The position numbers and the translations under genes are program-made. Shown here piece by piece: positions 35,875 to 43,750 of a stretch of DNA of 64,000 bases. The notes under the pieces are model-generated. The model had not been told where the DNA came from and ran no database searches. It saw only the letters and a program-made list of their open reading frames with translations. The DNA lies in assembly GCA_002701395.1 (NCBI GenBank), contig NZVC01000033.1, positions 148,065-212,064 of the forward strand, in the 5' to 3' direction. Each line of letters begins with the position of its first letter. The stretch's first letter is position 1. This DNA is from Maritimibacter sp. (GTDB lineage Bacteria; Pseudomonadota; Alphaproteobacteria; Rhodobacterales; Rhodobacteraceae).

Positions 35875-36355
35875 GAGCCACTCCTTGCTGGGACTACCTT
35901 AGGTCCGGCGCGCCGGCAAAGGCAAGTTACTGTCAGCCGATGGCAGAAACTTGGCGCAACGATGCGCCATCAAGACAACAAAGCGGCAAATAAAAACCGC
36001 GAACCGCACACTTGATGGTTGATTATTCAGCCATATACCATCTTCAAAACAACCGAACGCAGATAAATAATAGGTTCAGCACTCAAAACGCTTTTAAATT
36101 AATTCTCAATAACGATAAACTTCACATGTTTCGTTAAATTAATAAGATTTCCAAAAATTCATCACTTAAGCATCACCGCAAAAATCCAATGAATACTCAA
36201 AACCTTTACTTAAATCATCGACACCATTCCGCCATATTGACGCAAAGGAATTCATGCGTACATCACCTTGCCGCGCGTGGTGGCGGCGCCTTAACTTCGC
36301 ATGATGAGGATTATTCCAGGTCTAGGACGCCATCAAAGAATGACGGCGCAATGAA
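35875..36355. other. AT-rich intergenic island
   Basis: About 480 bp of strikingly AT-rich DNA (from about 35935) in a GC-rich chromosome, between the coiled-coil gene and the end of nadK. It has runs such as TTTTAAATTAATT and AAATAATAGG and an inverted pair GATGGT (36014-36019) / ACCATC (36037-36042). A 40-codon frame at 36015-36137 lacks a ribosome site and I do not call it. No RNA gene or repeat is recognised. Confidence 0.7.
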
Positions 36356-37114
36356 TCAGACGAACTGTTCACTGATCAGTCGCTCTTCCAGCCCGTGACC
36401 CGGATCGAACAACAGGCGGTGCCGCACCGACCGATCCGCCCGGATCTCGACAGACGTCACCCGTTCGACGGCGCGACTGTCCGCGTCGGCCATGACTGGC
36501 CTTTTCTCGGGCTCCAGCACGTCGAACCGCACCGAGGCGTTCATCGGCAGCAAGGCGCCGCGCCACCGGCGCGGCCGGAACGGTGCGATGGCCGTCAGCG
36601 CCAGCACGTCAGAACCGATCGGCAGGATGGGCCCGTGCGCCGAGTAGTTGTAGGCCGTCGATCCGGCCGGCGTCGACACCAGCGCACCGTCGCAGACCAA
36701 TTCCTCCATCCGGACGCGCGTATCGACCGTGATGCGCAGCTTTGCCGCCTGCGGACCCGCGCGCAGCAGCGAAACCTCGTTGATCGCCAGTGCCTCGTGA
36801 ATCCGGCCCTCGGGCGTTTCCGCCTTCATGTGCAGGGGGTGGATGACGGTTTCCTCGGCCTCTTCCAGCCGTTCGATCAGCTTGTCGTCGGTATAGCCAT
36901 TCATCAGGAACCCGACCGTCCCCCGGTTCATGCCGTAGACCGGGACATCAAGATGCATGGTGCCGTGAAGGGTCTGAAGCATGAACCCGTCGCCGCCCAG
37001 CGCGACGATCACGTCGGCCTCTTCCGGACTCGTCGAGCCGTACCGCCCCGCAAGTTCGGTCAGGGCCGTCCGGGCGACCTCGGTATCGTTTGCCACGAAG
37101 GCGATCTTCTGCAT
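36356..37114 (-). CDS. nadK: NAD kinase
   Basis: A 252-residue enzyme phosphorylating NAD to NADP. It has the GGDG motif in [28 protein letters not shown], the INEVSL asparagine-glutamate pair, and [18 protein letters not shown]. Start 37114 ([15 protein letters not shown]) fits the family; an upstream in-frame start at 37141 is less likely. It is divergent from glyA, and the stop faces the AT-rich island. Confidence 0.93.
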   Translation of the reverse strand: MQKIAFVANDTEVARTALTELAGRYGSTSPEEADVIVALGGDGFMLQTLHGTMHLDVPVYGMNRGTVGFLMNGYTDDKLIERLEEAEETVIHPLHMKAETPEGRIHEALAINEVSLLRAGPQAAKLRITVDTRVRMEELVCDGALVSTPAGSTAYNYSAHGPILPIGSDVLALTAIAPFRPRRWRGALLPMNASVRFDVLEPEKRPVMADADSRAVERVTSVEIRADRSVRHRLLFDPGHGLEERLISEQFV

Positions 37115-37277
37115 TGGCGCGCTCCTTGGGCCAGATTGCAAGTGAAGGAAGAAAACACAAGGAAAACCACCCGATGCCGCGCATGCGACATGGCGCGTCG
37201 TTTAGGGGGCTTCATCCCGCGCCCGCGGTGCGGTATGAGGCCGGGCAAATCCAAGGCTGCCCGAAGGGAAAGTACCC

Positions 37278-38573
37278 ATGAACGCGCCACACCGCGATTC
37301 CGGCTTCTTCACCGAAAACCTCGCTGACCGCGACCCCGAGCTGTTCGGCTCGATCCAGAACGAACTGGGTCGTCAGCAGGACGAGATCGAACTGATCGCC
37401 TCCGAGAACATCGTCTCGCTGGCCGTCCTGCAGGCGCAGGGCTCGATCATGACCAACAAGTATGCCGAGGGCTATCCCGGCAAACGCTACTACGGCGGCT
37501 GCCAGTACGTCGACGTGGCCGAGACGCTGGCCATCGAGCGTGCCAAGGAACTGTTCGGCGCGGGCTTTGCCAACGTGCAGCCGAACTCGGGCTCGCAGAT
37601 GAACCAGGCCGTGTTCCTGGCGCTGCTGCAACCGGGCGACACCTTCATGGGGCTTGACCTGAACTCGGGCGGCCACCTGACCCACGGCTCGCCGGTCAAC
37701 ATGTCCGGCAAGTGGTTCAACGTCGTGTCCTACGGCGTGCGCCAGCAGGACAACCTGCTGGACATGGACGAGATCCGCGCCAAGGCGCTGGAGCACAAGC
37801 CCAAGCTGATCCTCGCGGGCGGCACCGCCTATTCGCGCGAATGGGACTGGGCCGCGTTCCGCGCCATCGCGGACGAGATCGGGGCCTACTTGCACGTCGA
37901 CATGGCGCATATCGCGGGTCTGGTTGCAGGCGGCGTCCACGCCTCTCCGGTGCCGCATGCGCATGTCGTCACCTCGACCACCCACAAATCGCTGCGCGGC
38001 CCGCGCGGCGGTCTGATCCTGACCAACGACGAGGCGATCGCGAAGAAGATCAACTCGGCCGTGTTCCCGGGTCTTCAGGGCGGTCCGCTGATGCACGCCA
38101 TCGCCGGCAAGGCTGTCGCCTTCGGCGAGGCACTGCGCCCCGAGTTCAAGGACTATGCCGCGCAGGTTAAGGCCAACGCGCGCGCCATGGCCGACCAACT
38201 GATGAAGGGCGGCGTCGACATCGTGTCCGGCGGCACCGACAACCACCTGATGCTGGCCGACCTGCGTCCCAAGGGCGTGACCGGCAAGGCCGCCGAGGCC
38301 GCGCTGGGCCGCGCGCACATCACCTGCAACAAGAACGGCGTCCCGTTCGACCCGGAAAAGCCCTTCGTGACCTCGGGTGTCCGGCTTGGCACGCCCGCTG
38401 GCACCACCCGCGGCTTTGGCGAGCCCGAATTCCGGCAGATCGCCGACTGGATCGTCGAGGTGATCGACGGGCTGGCCGCGAATGGCGAGGACGGCAACAC
38501 CGAGGTCGAGGAGAAGGTGAAAGCCGAAGTCACCGCGCTTTGCCGCAAATTCCCGATCTATCCGACTCTCTGA
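37278..38573 (+). CDS. glyA: Serine hydroxymethyltransferase
   Basis: A 431-residue PLP enzyme converting serine and THF to glycine and 5,10-methylene-THF. It has [48 protein letters not shown] and the Schiff-base lysine 237 in [13 protein letters not shown]. The leader is about 160 bp and contains a GGGC...GCCC hairpin shortly before the ribosome site. A GC hairpin at 38587-38613 follows the stop. Single gene. Confidence 0.97.
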   Translation: MNAPHRDSGFFTENLADRDPELFGSIQNELGRQQDEIELIASENIVSLAVLQAQGSIMTNKYAEGYPGKRYYGGCQYVDVAETLAIERAKELFGAGFANVQPNSGSQMNQAVFLALLQPGDTFMGLDLNSGGHLTHGSPVNMSGKWFNVVSYGVRQQDNLLDMDEIRAKALEHKPKLILAGGTAYSREWDWAAFRAIADEIGAYLHVDMAHIAGLVAGGVHASPVPHAHVVTSTTHKSLRGPRGGLILTNDEAIAKKINSAVFPGLQGGPLMHAIAGKAVAFGEALRPEFKDYAAQVKANARAMADQLMKGGVDIVSGGTDNHLMLADLRPKGVTGKAAEAALGRAHITCNKNGVPFDPEKPFVTSGVRLGTPAGTTRGFGEPEFRQIADWIVEVIDGLAANGEDGNTEVEEKVKAEVTALCRKFPIYPTL

Positions 38574-38586
38574 GTCGCGGACCTTT

Positions 38587-38613
38587 CTGGCCGGCCCTGA
38601 ACGGGTCGGCCAG
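38587..38613 (+). terminator. Possible terminator after glyA
   Basis: CTGGCCG (38587-38593) pairs with CGGCCAG (38607-38613), but no T-run follows. It could be a stabilising or Rho-assisted 3' hairpin. Confidence 0.45.
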
Positions 38614-38830
38614 TCACAATTCTCGAACCTCGCACAGTTCCGCCAGAGCCGTTGAGATTGACCCCGGACACGCACGGATTTCATCCTCTGGTAGTTAAGT
38701 TTTCTCGCTAAGGCAGAGAAATCGCCCCCGGACCGTGACACGCTTAACACATTGCATTTGCGCCCAGATTCCGACATATTCCCGCCCAGTAACCGCCCTC
38801 ATTACGCGGCGGTCGTACCGGGAGTTATGA

Positions 38831-39418
38831 ATGAGCTGTTTTAACCTTAAACCGACTGCACTTGCGGCCGCCCTGTTTTTCTCGGGCCTGGCTGCAGCAC
38901 CTGCATCGGCACTTACCTGCGGCAACGTGATCTTTGACGTGACCGGGTCCACGCAGTCCGCGTGCGACGGTCCGCATGGCCATAACGCAACCATGACGCT
39001 GTTCGGCGAGACCTTCACGCTGGGCCAGCACAGCGAAGACAACGTCACCGGCGGCGACGGCAAAGTCTTCTTCTCGAACTTCATCAAGGACTCTGATGAC
39101 GGCAAATGGTCGATCGGCACGACGTTGAACAATGTCATCGCGATCGTCATCGGCATCAAGCAGGCCAGCAACCACGGCCACTTCCTGCTGGATCTGGCCA
39201 GCGGCTTCCCGCTGTCCGGTGATTGGTCTGTCAGCGGCCCCGGCAAGTCGATCGGTGACATCTCGCACGCCGAGATCTGGTACCGCACCGGCACGCCGTC
39301 GCCGTCCACGCCGCCGTCGGCATCGGAAGTTCCGCTGCCCGCAGCTCTGCCGCTTCTGGGCAGCGCGCTGCTTGGCGCCGGCGCCCTTGGGCTTCGTCGC
39401 CGCCGCAAGGCAGCCTGA
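38831..39418 (+). CDS. VPLPA-CTERM sorting domain protein
   Basis: A 195-residue exported protein. Signal peptide to about residue 28 (cleavage near APASA), a single cysteine pair in the mature part, then the VPLPA-CTERM tail: EVPLPAALPLLGSALLGAGA, then LGLRRRRKAA. Such tails are processed by exosortase (XrtD-type) systems, placing the protein at the cell surface or in exopolysaccharide. The mature domain is not recognised. The ATG at 38831 overlaps an out-of-frame ATG at 38827. No exosortase gene is in the window. Confidence 0.9.
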   Translation: MSCFNLKPTALAAALFFSGLAAAPASALTCGNVIFDVTGSTQSACDGPHGHNATMTLFGETFTLGQHSEDNVTGGDGKVFFSNFIKDSDDGKWSIGTTLNNVIAIVIGIKQASNHGHFLLDLASGFPLSGDWSVSGPGKSIGDISHAEIWYRTGTPSPSTPPSASEVPLPAALPLLGSALLGAGALGLRRRRKAA

Positions 39419-39422
39419 CGAC

Positions 39423-39454
39423 CCAACCTGCCACTTGGCCAACCTGCCACTTGG
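39423..39454. repeat. Perfect 16-bp tandem duplication
   Basis: CCAACCTGCCACTTGG occurs twice head to tail with no spacer, 5 bp after the VPLPA-CTERM gene. Confidence 0.9.
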
Positions 39455-39473
39455 CAAATGACATCATGACATG

Positions 39474-39499
39474 GTCTCCTCTGCATCAGCAGAGGAGAC
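39474..39499 (+). promoter_or_regulatory. Hairpin containing the cupin ribosome-binding site
   Basis: GTCTCCTCTGC (39474-39484), loop ATCA, GCAGAGGAGAC (39489-39499): a perfect 11-bp stem. The GAGGAG ribosome site (39492-39497) is fully paired inside the 3' arm, and the cupin ATG is at 39504. The geometry suggests control of translation start by RNA structure; it could instead be a protein operator. Confidence 0.7.
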
Positions 39500-39503
39500 T
39501 TTC

Positions 39504-39908
39504 ATGGATCTTACCCCGACCGGCGCCCGCGCCTCGATCACGCCCCCGGCGGAACATTTCACCGGCCGCGTGCGGCAGGACCCGATCGTCGACGCGCCGC
39601 AACCGGCCCGCGTCCGCGCCGCCTTCGTCACATTCGAACCCCGTGCCCGCACCGCATGGCACACGCACCCGCTGGGCCAGACGCTTCACGTCATCTCGGG
39701 ACAGGGACTGTTCCAGACCGAGGGTGAAAAGATCCGCGTGATCCGCCCCGGCGACACGATCTGGATCCCGCCGGGAGAACGTCACTGGCACGGCGCGGGA
39801 CCGGACACGGCAATGTGCCATCTTGCGATTCACGAAGCTTTGGACGGCAAGCACATCGACTGGGAACGGCACGTCACCGACGCGGAATACGACGGCGAAA
39901 TGGCCTAA
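39504..39908 (+). CDS. Cupin domain protein
   Basis: A 134-residue small beta-barrel protein. Cupin motif 1 is AWHTHPLGQTLHVISGQGLF and motif 2 is RPGDTIWIPPGERHWHGAGP, giving the two histidines, a glutamine/glutamate and a late histidine that normally bind a metal ion. It resembles the carboxymuconolactone-decarboxylase-associated or quercetin-dioxygenase-like single cupins; the reaction is unknown. Start 39504 follows GAGGAG at 6-nt spacing. Its ribosome site is buried in a hairpin (39474-39499). Confidence 0.9.
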   Translation: MDLTPTGARASITPPAEHFTGRVRQDPIVDAPQPARVRAAFVTFEPRARTAWHTHPLGQTLHVISGQGLFQTEGEKIRVIRPGDTIWIPPGERHWHGAGPDTAMCHLAIHEALDGKHIDWERHVTDAEYDGEMA

Positions 39909-39954
39909 GACCGGGCCTGACCGCGCAGGCGGGGCTTTGGCGCCCCGCCGCCCA

Positions 39955-40329
39955 TCAAAGGTTGCCGGACAGTGCCATCCAGGTGACGAAGGCGCCCGCG
40001 ACGATCAGCAGGTTCAGCGCGACCCCCGCCGCCATCCGCAGCGCCGCGTCCCGGCGCTGTTGTGGAAGGTCGACGCCGCGCACCCAGCGTTCGCAGCGCG
40101 TCGCCGCCGCGTCCAGCCCGTCGGCATCCACCTGCGACATCAGCTTGGGATGAGCGGCCAGACGCTGTGCCGCCACCAGCTTGCCAGCCTCGACCCGCAC
40201 CCAGCGCGGCAGTCGGCGCTTGCCGTGGCGCAGCTTCGCCTCTAGCCCGTCGCCGCGGATTTTCAGTTTCTTCTCGAACAGCGTCGCCAACGCGGCGGAC
40301 CGCGCGTTCAGCCCATCGGCCAAGTTCAT
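39955..40329 (-). CDS. Conserved hypothetical protein with C-terminal membrane helix
   Basis: A 124-residue protein starting MNLADGLNARSAALATLFEK, a basic N-terminal two-thirds (KLRHGKRRLPRWVRVEAGKL) and one hydrophobic C-terminal helix at about residues 99-119 (MAAGVALNLLIVAGAFVTWM). This layout suggests a tail-anchored or N-in inner-membrane protein. No function is recognised. The start is behind a G-rich ribosome site. It is convergent with the cupin gene and divergent from the hydrolase gene. Confidence 0.7.
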   Translation of the reverse strand: MNLADGLNARSAALATLFEKKLKIRGDGLEAKLRHGKRRLPRWVRVEAGKLVAAQRLAAHPKLMSQVDADGLDAAATRCERWVRGVDLPQQRRDAALRMAAGVALNLLIVAGAFVTWMALSGNL

Positions 40330-40418
40330 TGCCCAACCCCCCGGTTTGCAGCAGGCGCGAGATTACCCCTGCCCCGCGCCCCCTTTCCACCCCTGCCCGC
40401 CAACGCTATGCATCGGCC

Positions 40419-41183
40419 ATGCTGAACACGGTTCTCACTGGCGCACCGACGCAACACCCGCCGCTTCTGATCGTGCATGGCCTGTTCGGGTCGGCGCGGA
40501 ACTGGGGCGCGATTTCCAAGCGGATGGCCGAATCGCGGCAGGTCATCACCGTGGACATGCGCAATCACGGCCACAGCCCGCGCGCGGACAGCCAAAGCTA
40601 TCCCGACATGGCTGGCGATATTGCCGAGGTCATCGAGGCGCACGGCGGTAAGGTCGATCTTGTCGGTCACTCGATGGGCGGCAAAACGGCGATGGTGCTG
40701 ACCCTGACCCGCCCCGAACTGGTGCACCGGCTGCTGGTCGCGGACATCGCGCCCGTGACCTATTCGCACACGCAACGCCACCTGATCGAAGCGATGCGCA
40801 GCATCGACCTGTCGACCATCGGCACGCGCAGCGACGCGGACCGCGCCCTGCAATCCAAGGTGACAGACCGGGGCACCCGCGCCTTCCTGCTGCAATCGCT
40901 CGACGTGAAGGAAAAGCAGTGGCGGCTGAACCTGGACGTGCTGGACGCCGAGATGGACAAGATCACCGGCTGGCCCGAGATCGAAGGGCAGACGGACACG
41001 CCCGCGCTGTTCCTGTCCGGCGCCGAAAGCGACTATGTCCTGCCCGAGCATCGGGACCGGATAAAGGGCTACTTCCCAAACGCCCGGTTCGCCAAGATCC
41101 CCGGCGCAAGCCACTGGCTGCACGCCGACAAGCCGCGCGAGTTCGCGGCCTCGCTGCACGCGTGGTTCGACGTCACGGGCTAG
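40419..41183 (+). CDS. Alpha/beta hydrolase (YbfF-like esterase)
   Basis: A 254-residue hydrolase. It has HGLFGSARNWGAISKRMAES (oxyanion region HGLFG), DMRNHGHSP, and the nucleophile elbow GHSMGG with Ser85. The late acid ESDYVLPEHR and catalytic histidine GASHWLHADKP complete the triad. It probably hydrolyses short acyl esters; the substrate is not known. ATG 40419 fits homologues. It is convergent with the small membrane protein gene that follows. Confidence 0.9.
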   Translation: MLNTVLTGAPTQHPPLLIVHGLFGSARNWGAISKRMAESRQVITVDMRNHGHSPRADSQSYPDMAGDIAEVIEAHGGKVDLVGHSMGGKTAMVLTLTRPELVHRLLVADIAPVTYSHTQRHLIEAMRSIDLSTIGTRSDADRALQSKVTDRGTRAFLLQSLDVKEKQWRLNLDVLDAEMDKITGWPEIEGQTDTPALFLSGAESDYVLPEHRDRIKGYFPNARFAKIPGASHWLHADKPREFAASLHAWFDVTG

Positions 41184-41196
41184 GCTTGGGGCCGCA

Positions 41197-41376
41197 TCAC
41201 GACGACAGCGCCCGGGCGATCATCCACGCGGCCGGGACGGACACCGCCAGTCCCAACCCTGCCGCGGCGACCAGCGGCACCAGCGTATCGTAGCCCGCCA
41301 CAAGCGCGATCACCACGAATGTGCCCATCAGGGTCGTTGCGATCATCGAGAACAAGGTCATCGCCAGCCTGAACAT
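41197..41376 (-). CDS. Small membrane protein of the family often mislabelled CTP synthetase
   Basis: A 59-residue protein with two membrane segments (MFRLAMTLFSMIATTLMGTF and LVAAAGLGLAVSVPAAWMIA), ending ARALSS. This short family is common in Rhodobacterales and is frequently named CTP synthetase in databases although it lacks any part of PyrG. ATG 41376 is preceded by GGAGG at 5-nt spacing; upstream in-frame starts give longer but unsupported products. Its function is unknown. Confidence 0.7.
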   Translation of the reverse strand: MFRLAMTLFSMIATTLMGTFVVIALVAGYDTLVPLVAAAGLGLAVSVPAAWMIARALSS

Positions 41377-41608
41377 TTCGGCCTCCATCCTTCGGTTAAG
41401 TGCTTTGCGCCGAGATGCATTCATGGAAAAGAATGTTTCATTGACCCAAATCAATCGCGCCTCATGACGTATCGCCCCGGCCTCATTGATCCGGCGCGAT
41501 TGCCCCGACCCGGTGTCTGCTGGCGACAAAATAGCGGACAACCCGACTTGCCTGACCGCCGGGGGTCATGCGAAAATCGTCACAAGTGTTATTTCGGAGG
41601 CTTCATTC

Positions 41609-42205
41609 ATGTTCGTCAAAGACTTGACCCTCGCCCTTGGCCTGACCCTTGCCGCTTTCGCCGCGCCTGCACAGGCGCAGGAAGGCACCCTGTGGAAGAC
41701 TGTTGGCGACTGGGACATCTCGGTCGACGCGACCATCGGCAACGGCTGCTATGCGCTGGCGTCGTGGAACGGCGGCACCGTGCTGCGGATCGGGCGCAAT
41801 CCCGAACAGAACAATTTCTATTTTCTGATCGGGAACGACAAGTGGACCTCGTTGCGGGACGACCAGTCCTATGACCTAGAGATCCGGTTCGACAGCCGGC
41901 CCGTCTGGAACGTCTCGGCCACGGGGCTTCAGTTCAATCCCGGCGAAACGGTGTATCTTCATGCACAGTCGACCAAGATGAACTTCATCAACGAATTCCA
42001 AGCCGCGCTGACCATGTCGATTTCTTACAACGGTGCCGAGATCGACAGCCTCAAGCTGACGGGCTCGCGTCTGGCGTGGGATGAGGTCGAGAACTGCCAG
42101 CGCGAACAAAGCCGCGTGGCCCCCCGCTTGGAAGACGGACCGCTTGAAGATCCGTTCGCCGTGGACGGGCAAGTGAAGAACAGCGGCTCGAAAAAGCGGA
42201 ACTAA
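41609..42205 (+). CDS. Secreted protein of unknown function
   Basis: A 198-residue exported protein. The signal peptide is residues 1-24 (cleavage after APAQA). The mature part begins EGTLWKTVGDWDISVDATIG and contains two cysteines (NGCYALASWN and ENCQREQS) that could form a disulfide, and ends with a charged tail (KNSGSKKRN). No family is recognised. A CGGAGG ribosome site precedes ATG 41609. Its stop overlaps the convergent acylphosphatase stop by 4 nt. Confidence 0.75.
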   Translation: MFVKDLTLALGLTLAAFAAPAQAQEGTLWKTVGDWDISVDATIGNGCYALASWNGGTVLRIGRNPEQNNFYFLIGNDKWTSLRDDQSYDLEIRFDSRPVWNVSATGLQFNPGETVYLHAQSTKMNFINEFQAALTMSISYNGAEIDSLKLTGSRLAWDEVENCQREQSRVAPRLEDGPLEDPFAVDGQVKNSGSKKRN

Positions 42206-42489
42206 CGCCGTATCTCGAACCCGCCGGCGAAATCCTCGTCGGCGGCGATGGTTGCGCTGCGCGTCTCGACCGCGTCGACGCGCGCGCGGTTCGGCCCATC
42301 GTGCAATAGGTCCACCATCCGCGTCACCGCGTCCTCGGGGCCGACCAGCAACGCGCTGACGGAACCGTCCGCCTCGTTTCGCACCCAGCCCCGCAGGCCC
42401 AGCGCCACGGCCTGTTCCCGGGTCCAGGCGCGGAACCAGACGCCTTGGACCTTGCCGCTTACGCGGGCACAGATCAGCGTGTCGGCCAT
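42202..42489 (-). CDS. acyP: Acylphosphatase
   Basis: A 95-residue enzyme that hydrolyses acyl phosphates. Signature 1 is RVSGKVQGVWFRAWT (catalytic arginine in VWFRAW) and signature 2 is LGLRGWVRNEADGSV (catalytic asparagine in VRN). Start 42489 (MADTLICARVSG) is preferred to 42519. The DUF4389 gene lies 5 bp upstream on the same strand, so the two are likely co-transcribed. Confidence 0.93.
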   Translation of the reverse strand: MADTLICARVSGKVQGVWFRAWTREQAVALGLRGWVRNEADGSVSALLVGPEDAVTRMVDLLHDGPNRARVDAVETRSATIAADEDFAGGFEIRR

Positions 42490-42494
42490 CGCCG

Positions 42495-42800
42495 TCAGTC
42501 CAGTTCCGTCCACGGCCACGGCTTCACGTCGCTTGCCGCGGTCTGGTAGCGGGCGGCCTTGGCGATCCAGATGCCCAGCGACTCGCCGAATTCGGCCAGA
42601 CGGGGGTTCGGCTCGCCCTTGTTGATCACCATGACGACGAACTGGATCACCGTCGCCACGCCCAGCACCGTGCTGGCCAGCGACAGCATCACCCAGATCA
42701 GCACCATAAAAACCAGCCGGATGAACAGGCCGTCCTTCTGGCGCGGCTCGAACTGGGGGCCGGTCATGCGACCTTGAAACTTGTCATGCTCTTCGCTCAT
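42495..42800 (-). CDS. DUF4389 membrane protein
   Basis: A 101-residue protein with one long hydrophobic region (LFIRLVFMVLIWVMLSLAST VLGVATVIQF) probably spanning the membrane twice, followed by PRLAEFGESLGIWIAKAARY, the DUF4389 signature. Function is unknown. It lies 5 bp ahead of the acylphosphatase gene and divergent from the methyltransferase. Confidence 0.85.
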   Translation of the reverse strand: MSEEHDKFQGRMTGPQFEPRQKDGLFIRLVFMVLIWVMLSLASTVLGVATVIQFVVMVINKGEPNPRLAEFGESLGIWIAKAARYQTAASDVKPWPWTELD

Positions 42801-42946
42801 CGCGTGGCCTCCCGGAGCTTTCGGATTCGGGCGCCATGTTAGGCGGGTGGCGGACGGACGCAAGATCGCGCCGCGCGGGACGGCACCGTCGCAGGAGCTT
42901 CACATTGCGCAGCTAAGCCGATGTGAAGCCACAGGAGACAGCCGTG

Positions 42947-43570
42947 ATGTCCAGCGATTACGACCTAGACCACGCCTATACAATCGACGGACCGGAGGAC
43001 GCCCGGCGCCTGTATGGCAACTGGGCGGCAAGTTACGACGACAGTTTCGGGGCGGGCTGGGGCTATGTCGCGCCACGAGAGATCGCGAACATCTTCCTGT
43101 CCGAAATGCGCGAGAACCAGCCCGCACTGGACATCGGCGCCGGCACCGGGCTGGTGGCCGAGCACCTGCGCGACGTGACGGTGGACGGCATCGACATCGC
43201 CCCCGAGATGCTGGCCCGGGCCGAGGCGAAGGGCCTGTACCGCCGCCGCATCCTTGGCGACCTGACCCAGCCGTTGCACGTACCGGACGGGGTCTATGGC
43301 GGCGTCGTGTCCTGCGGCACCTTCACCCACGGCCACGTCGGGCCGGTCTGCCTGCCCGAACTGCTGCGGATCACCCGGCCGGGGGCCTTGTTCGCCTGCG
43401 GCACCATCCCCGCCGTGCTGGACGGCATGGGGTTCGGGTCGGCGCTGGCCGCCCTGGTGGCGGCCGCGAAGATCACCCCCGTCGCCTTCCGCGAGATCGC
43501 GATCTACGAAGGCGCCGACCACCCGCACAGGGACGACCGGGGACTGGTGATGGTGTTCCGCAAACTGTGA
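42947..43570 (+). CDS. Class I SAM-dependent methyltransferase
   Basis: A 207-residue enzyme. The SAM motif ALDIGAGTGLVAEHL is followed by VDGIDIAPEMLARA and a GVVSCGTFTHGHV segment in place of the usual post-II motif. The N-terminus has YGNWAASYDD, typical of the Williams-Beuren/TehB-type small methyltransferases. The acceptor is unknown. ATG 42947 is preferred; GTG at 42944 also follows the AGGAGA ribosome site. Confidence 0.85.
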   Translation: MSSDYDLDHAYTIDGPEDARRLYGNWAASYDDSFGAGWGYVAPREIANIFLSEMRENQPALDIGAGTGLVAEHLRDVTVDGIDIAPEMLARAEAKGLYRRRILGDLTQPLHVPDGVYGGVVSCGTFTHGHVGPVCLPELLRITRPGALFACGTIPAVLDGMGFGSALAALVAAAKITPVAFREIAIYEGADHPHRDDRGLVMVFRKL

Positions 43571-43660
43571 GCCTCGCAGGCTGGCACCGCACACCCGGCC
43601 GCGTCGCCATGCAGCCGGCGCATGGCGGCCATACTGGGTTCCCGCCGCCCGTCCGCTTGC

Positions 43661-43726
43661 CCCAAACCTGAGCCGCAGATAGCTGTTTGGGCAGGGAGGA
43701 TCGGAAACACGGGATCCTTCCGATCC
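43661..43726 (+). promoter_or_regulatory. Two consecutive stem-loops in the MFS transporter leader
   Basis: CCCAAAC (43661-43667) pairs with GTTTGGG (43685-43691), and GGATCGGAA (43698-43706) pairs with TTCCGATCC (43718-43726). They end 24 bp before the transporter start. No known riboswitch family is recognised. Confidence 0.5.
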
Positions 43727-43750
43727 CCCAAGCTTGGAAAGCAACTTCGC

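Noticed and set aside
36015-36137. A 40-codon frame in the AT-rich island
   Set aside because: No ribosome site precedes it and it has no recognisable content; in AT-rich DNA such a frame is easily random.
36189-36398. A 69-codon frame running into the 3' end of nadK
   Set aside because: No ribosome site, overlaps the end of nadK antisense, and no family resemblance.
37115-37277. Possible riboswitch before glyA
   Set aside because: I looked for glycine, SAM or folate riboswitch cores and found only a short GGGC/GCCC hairpin near the ribosome site, which is not enough.
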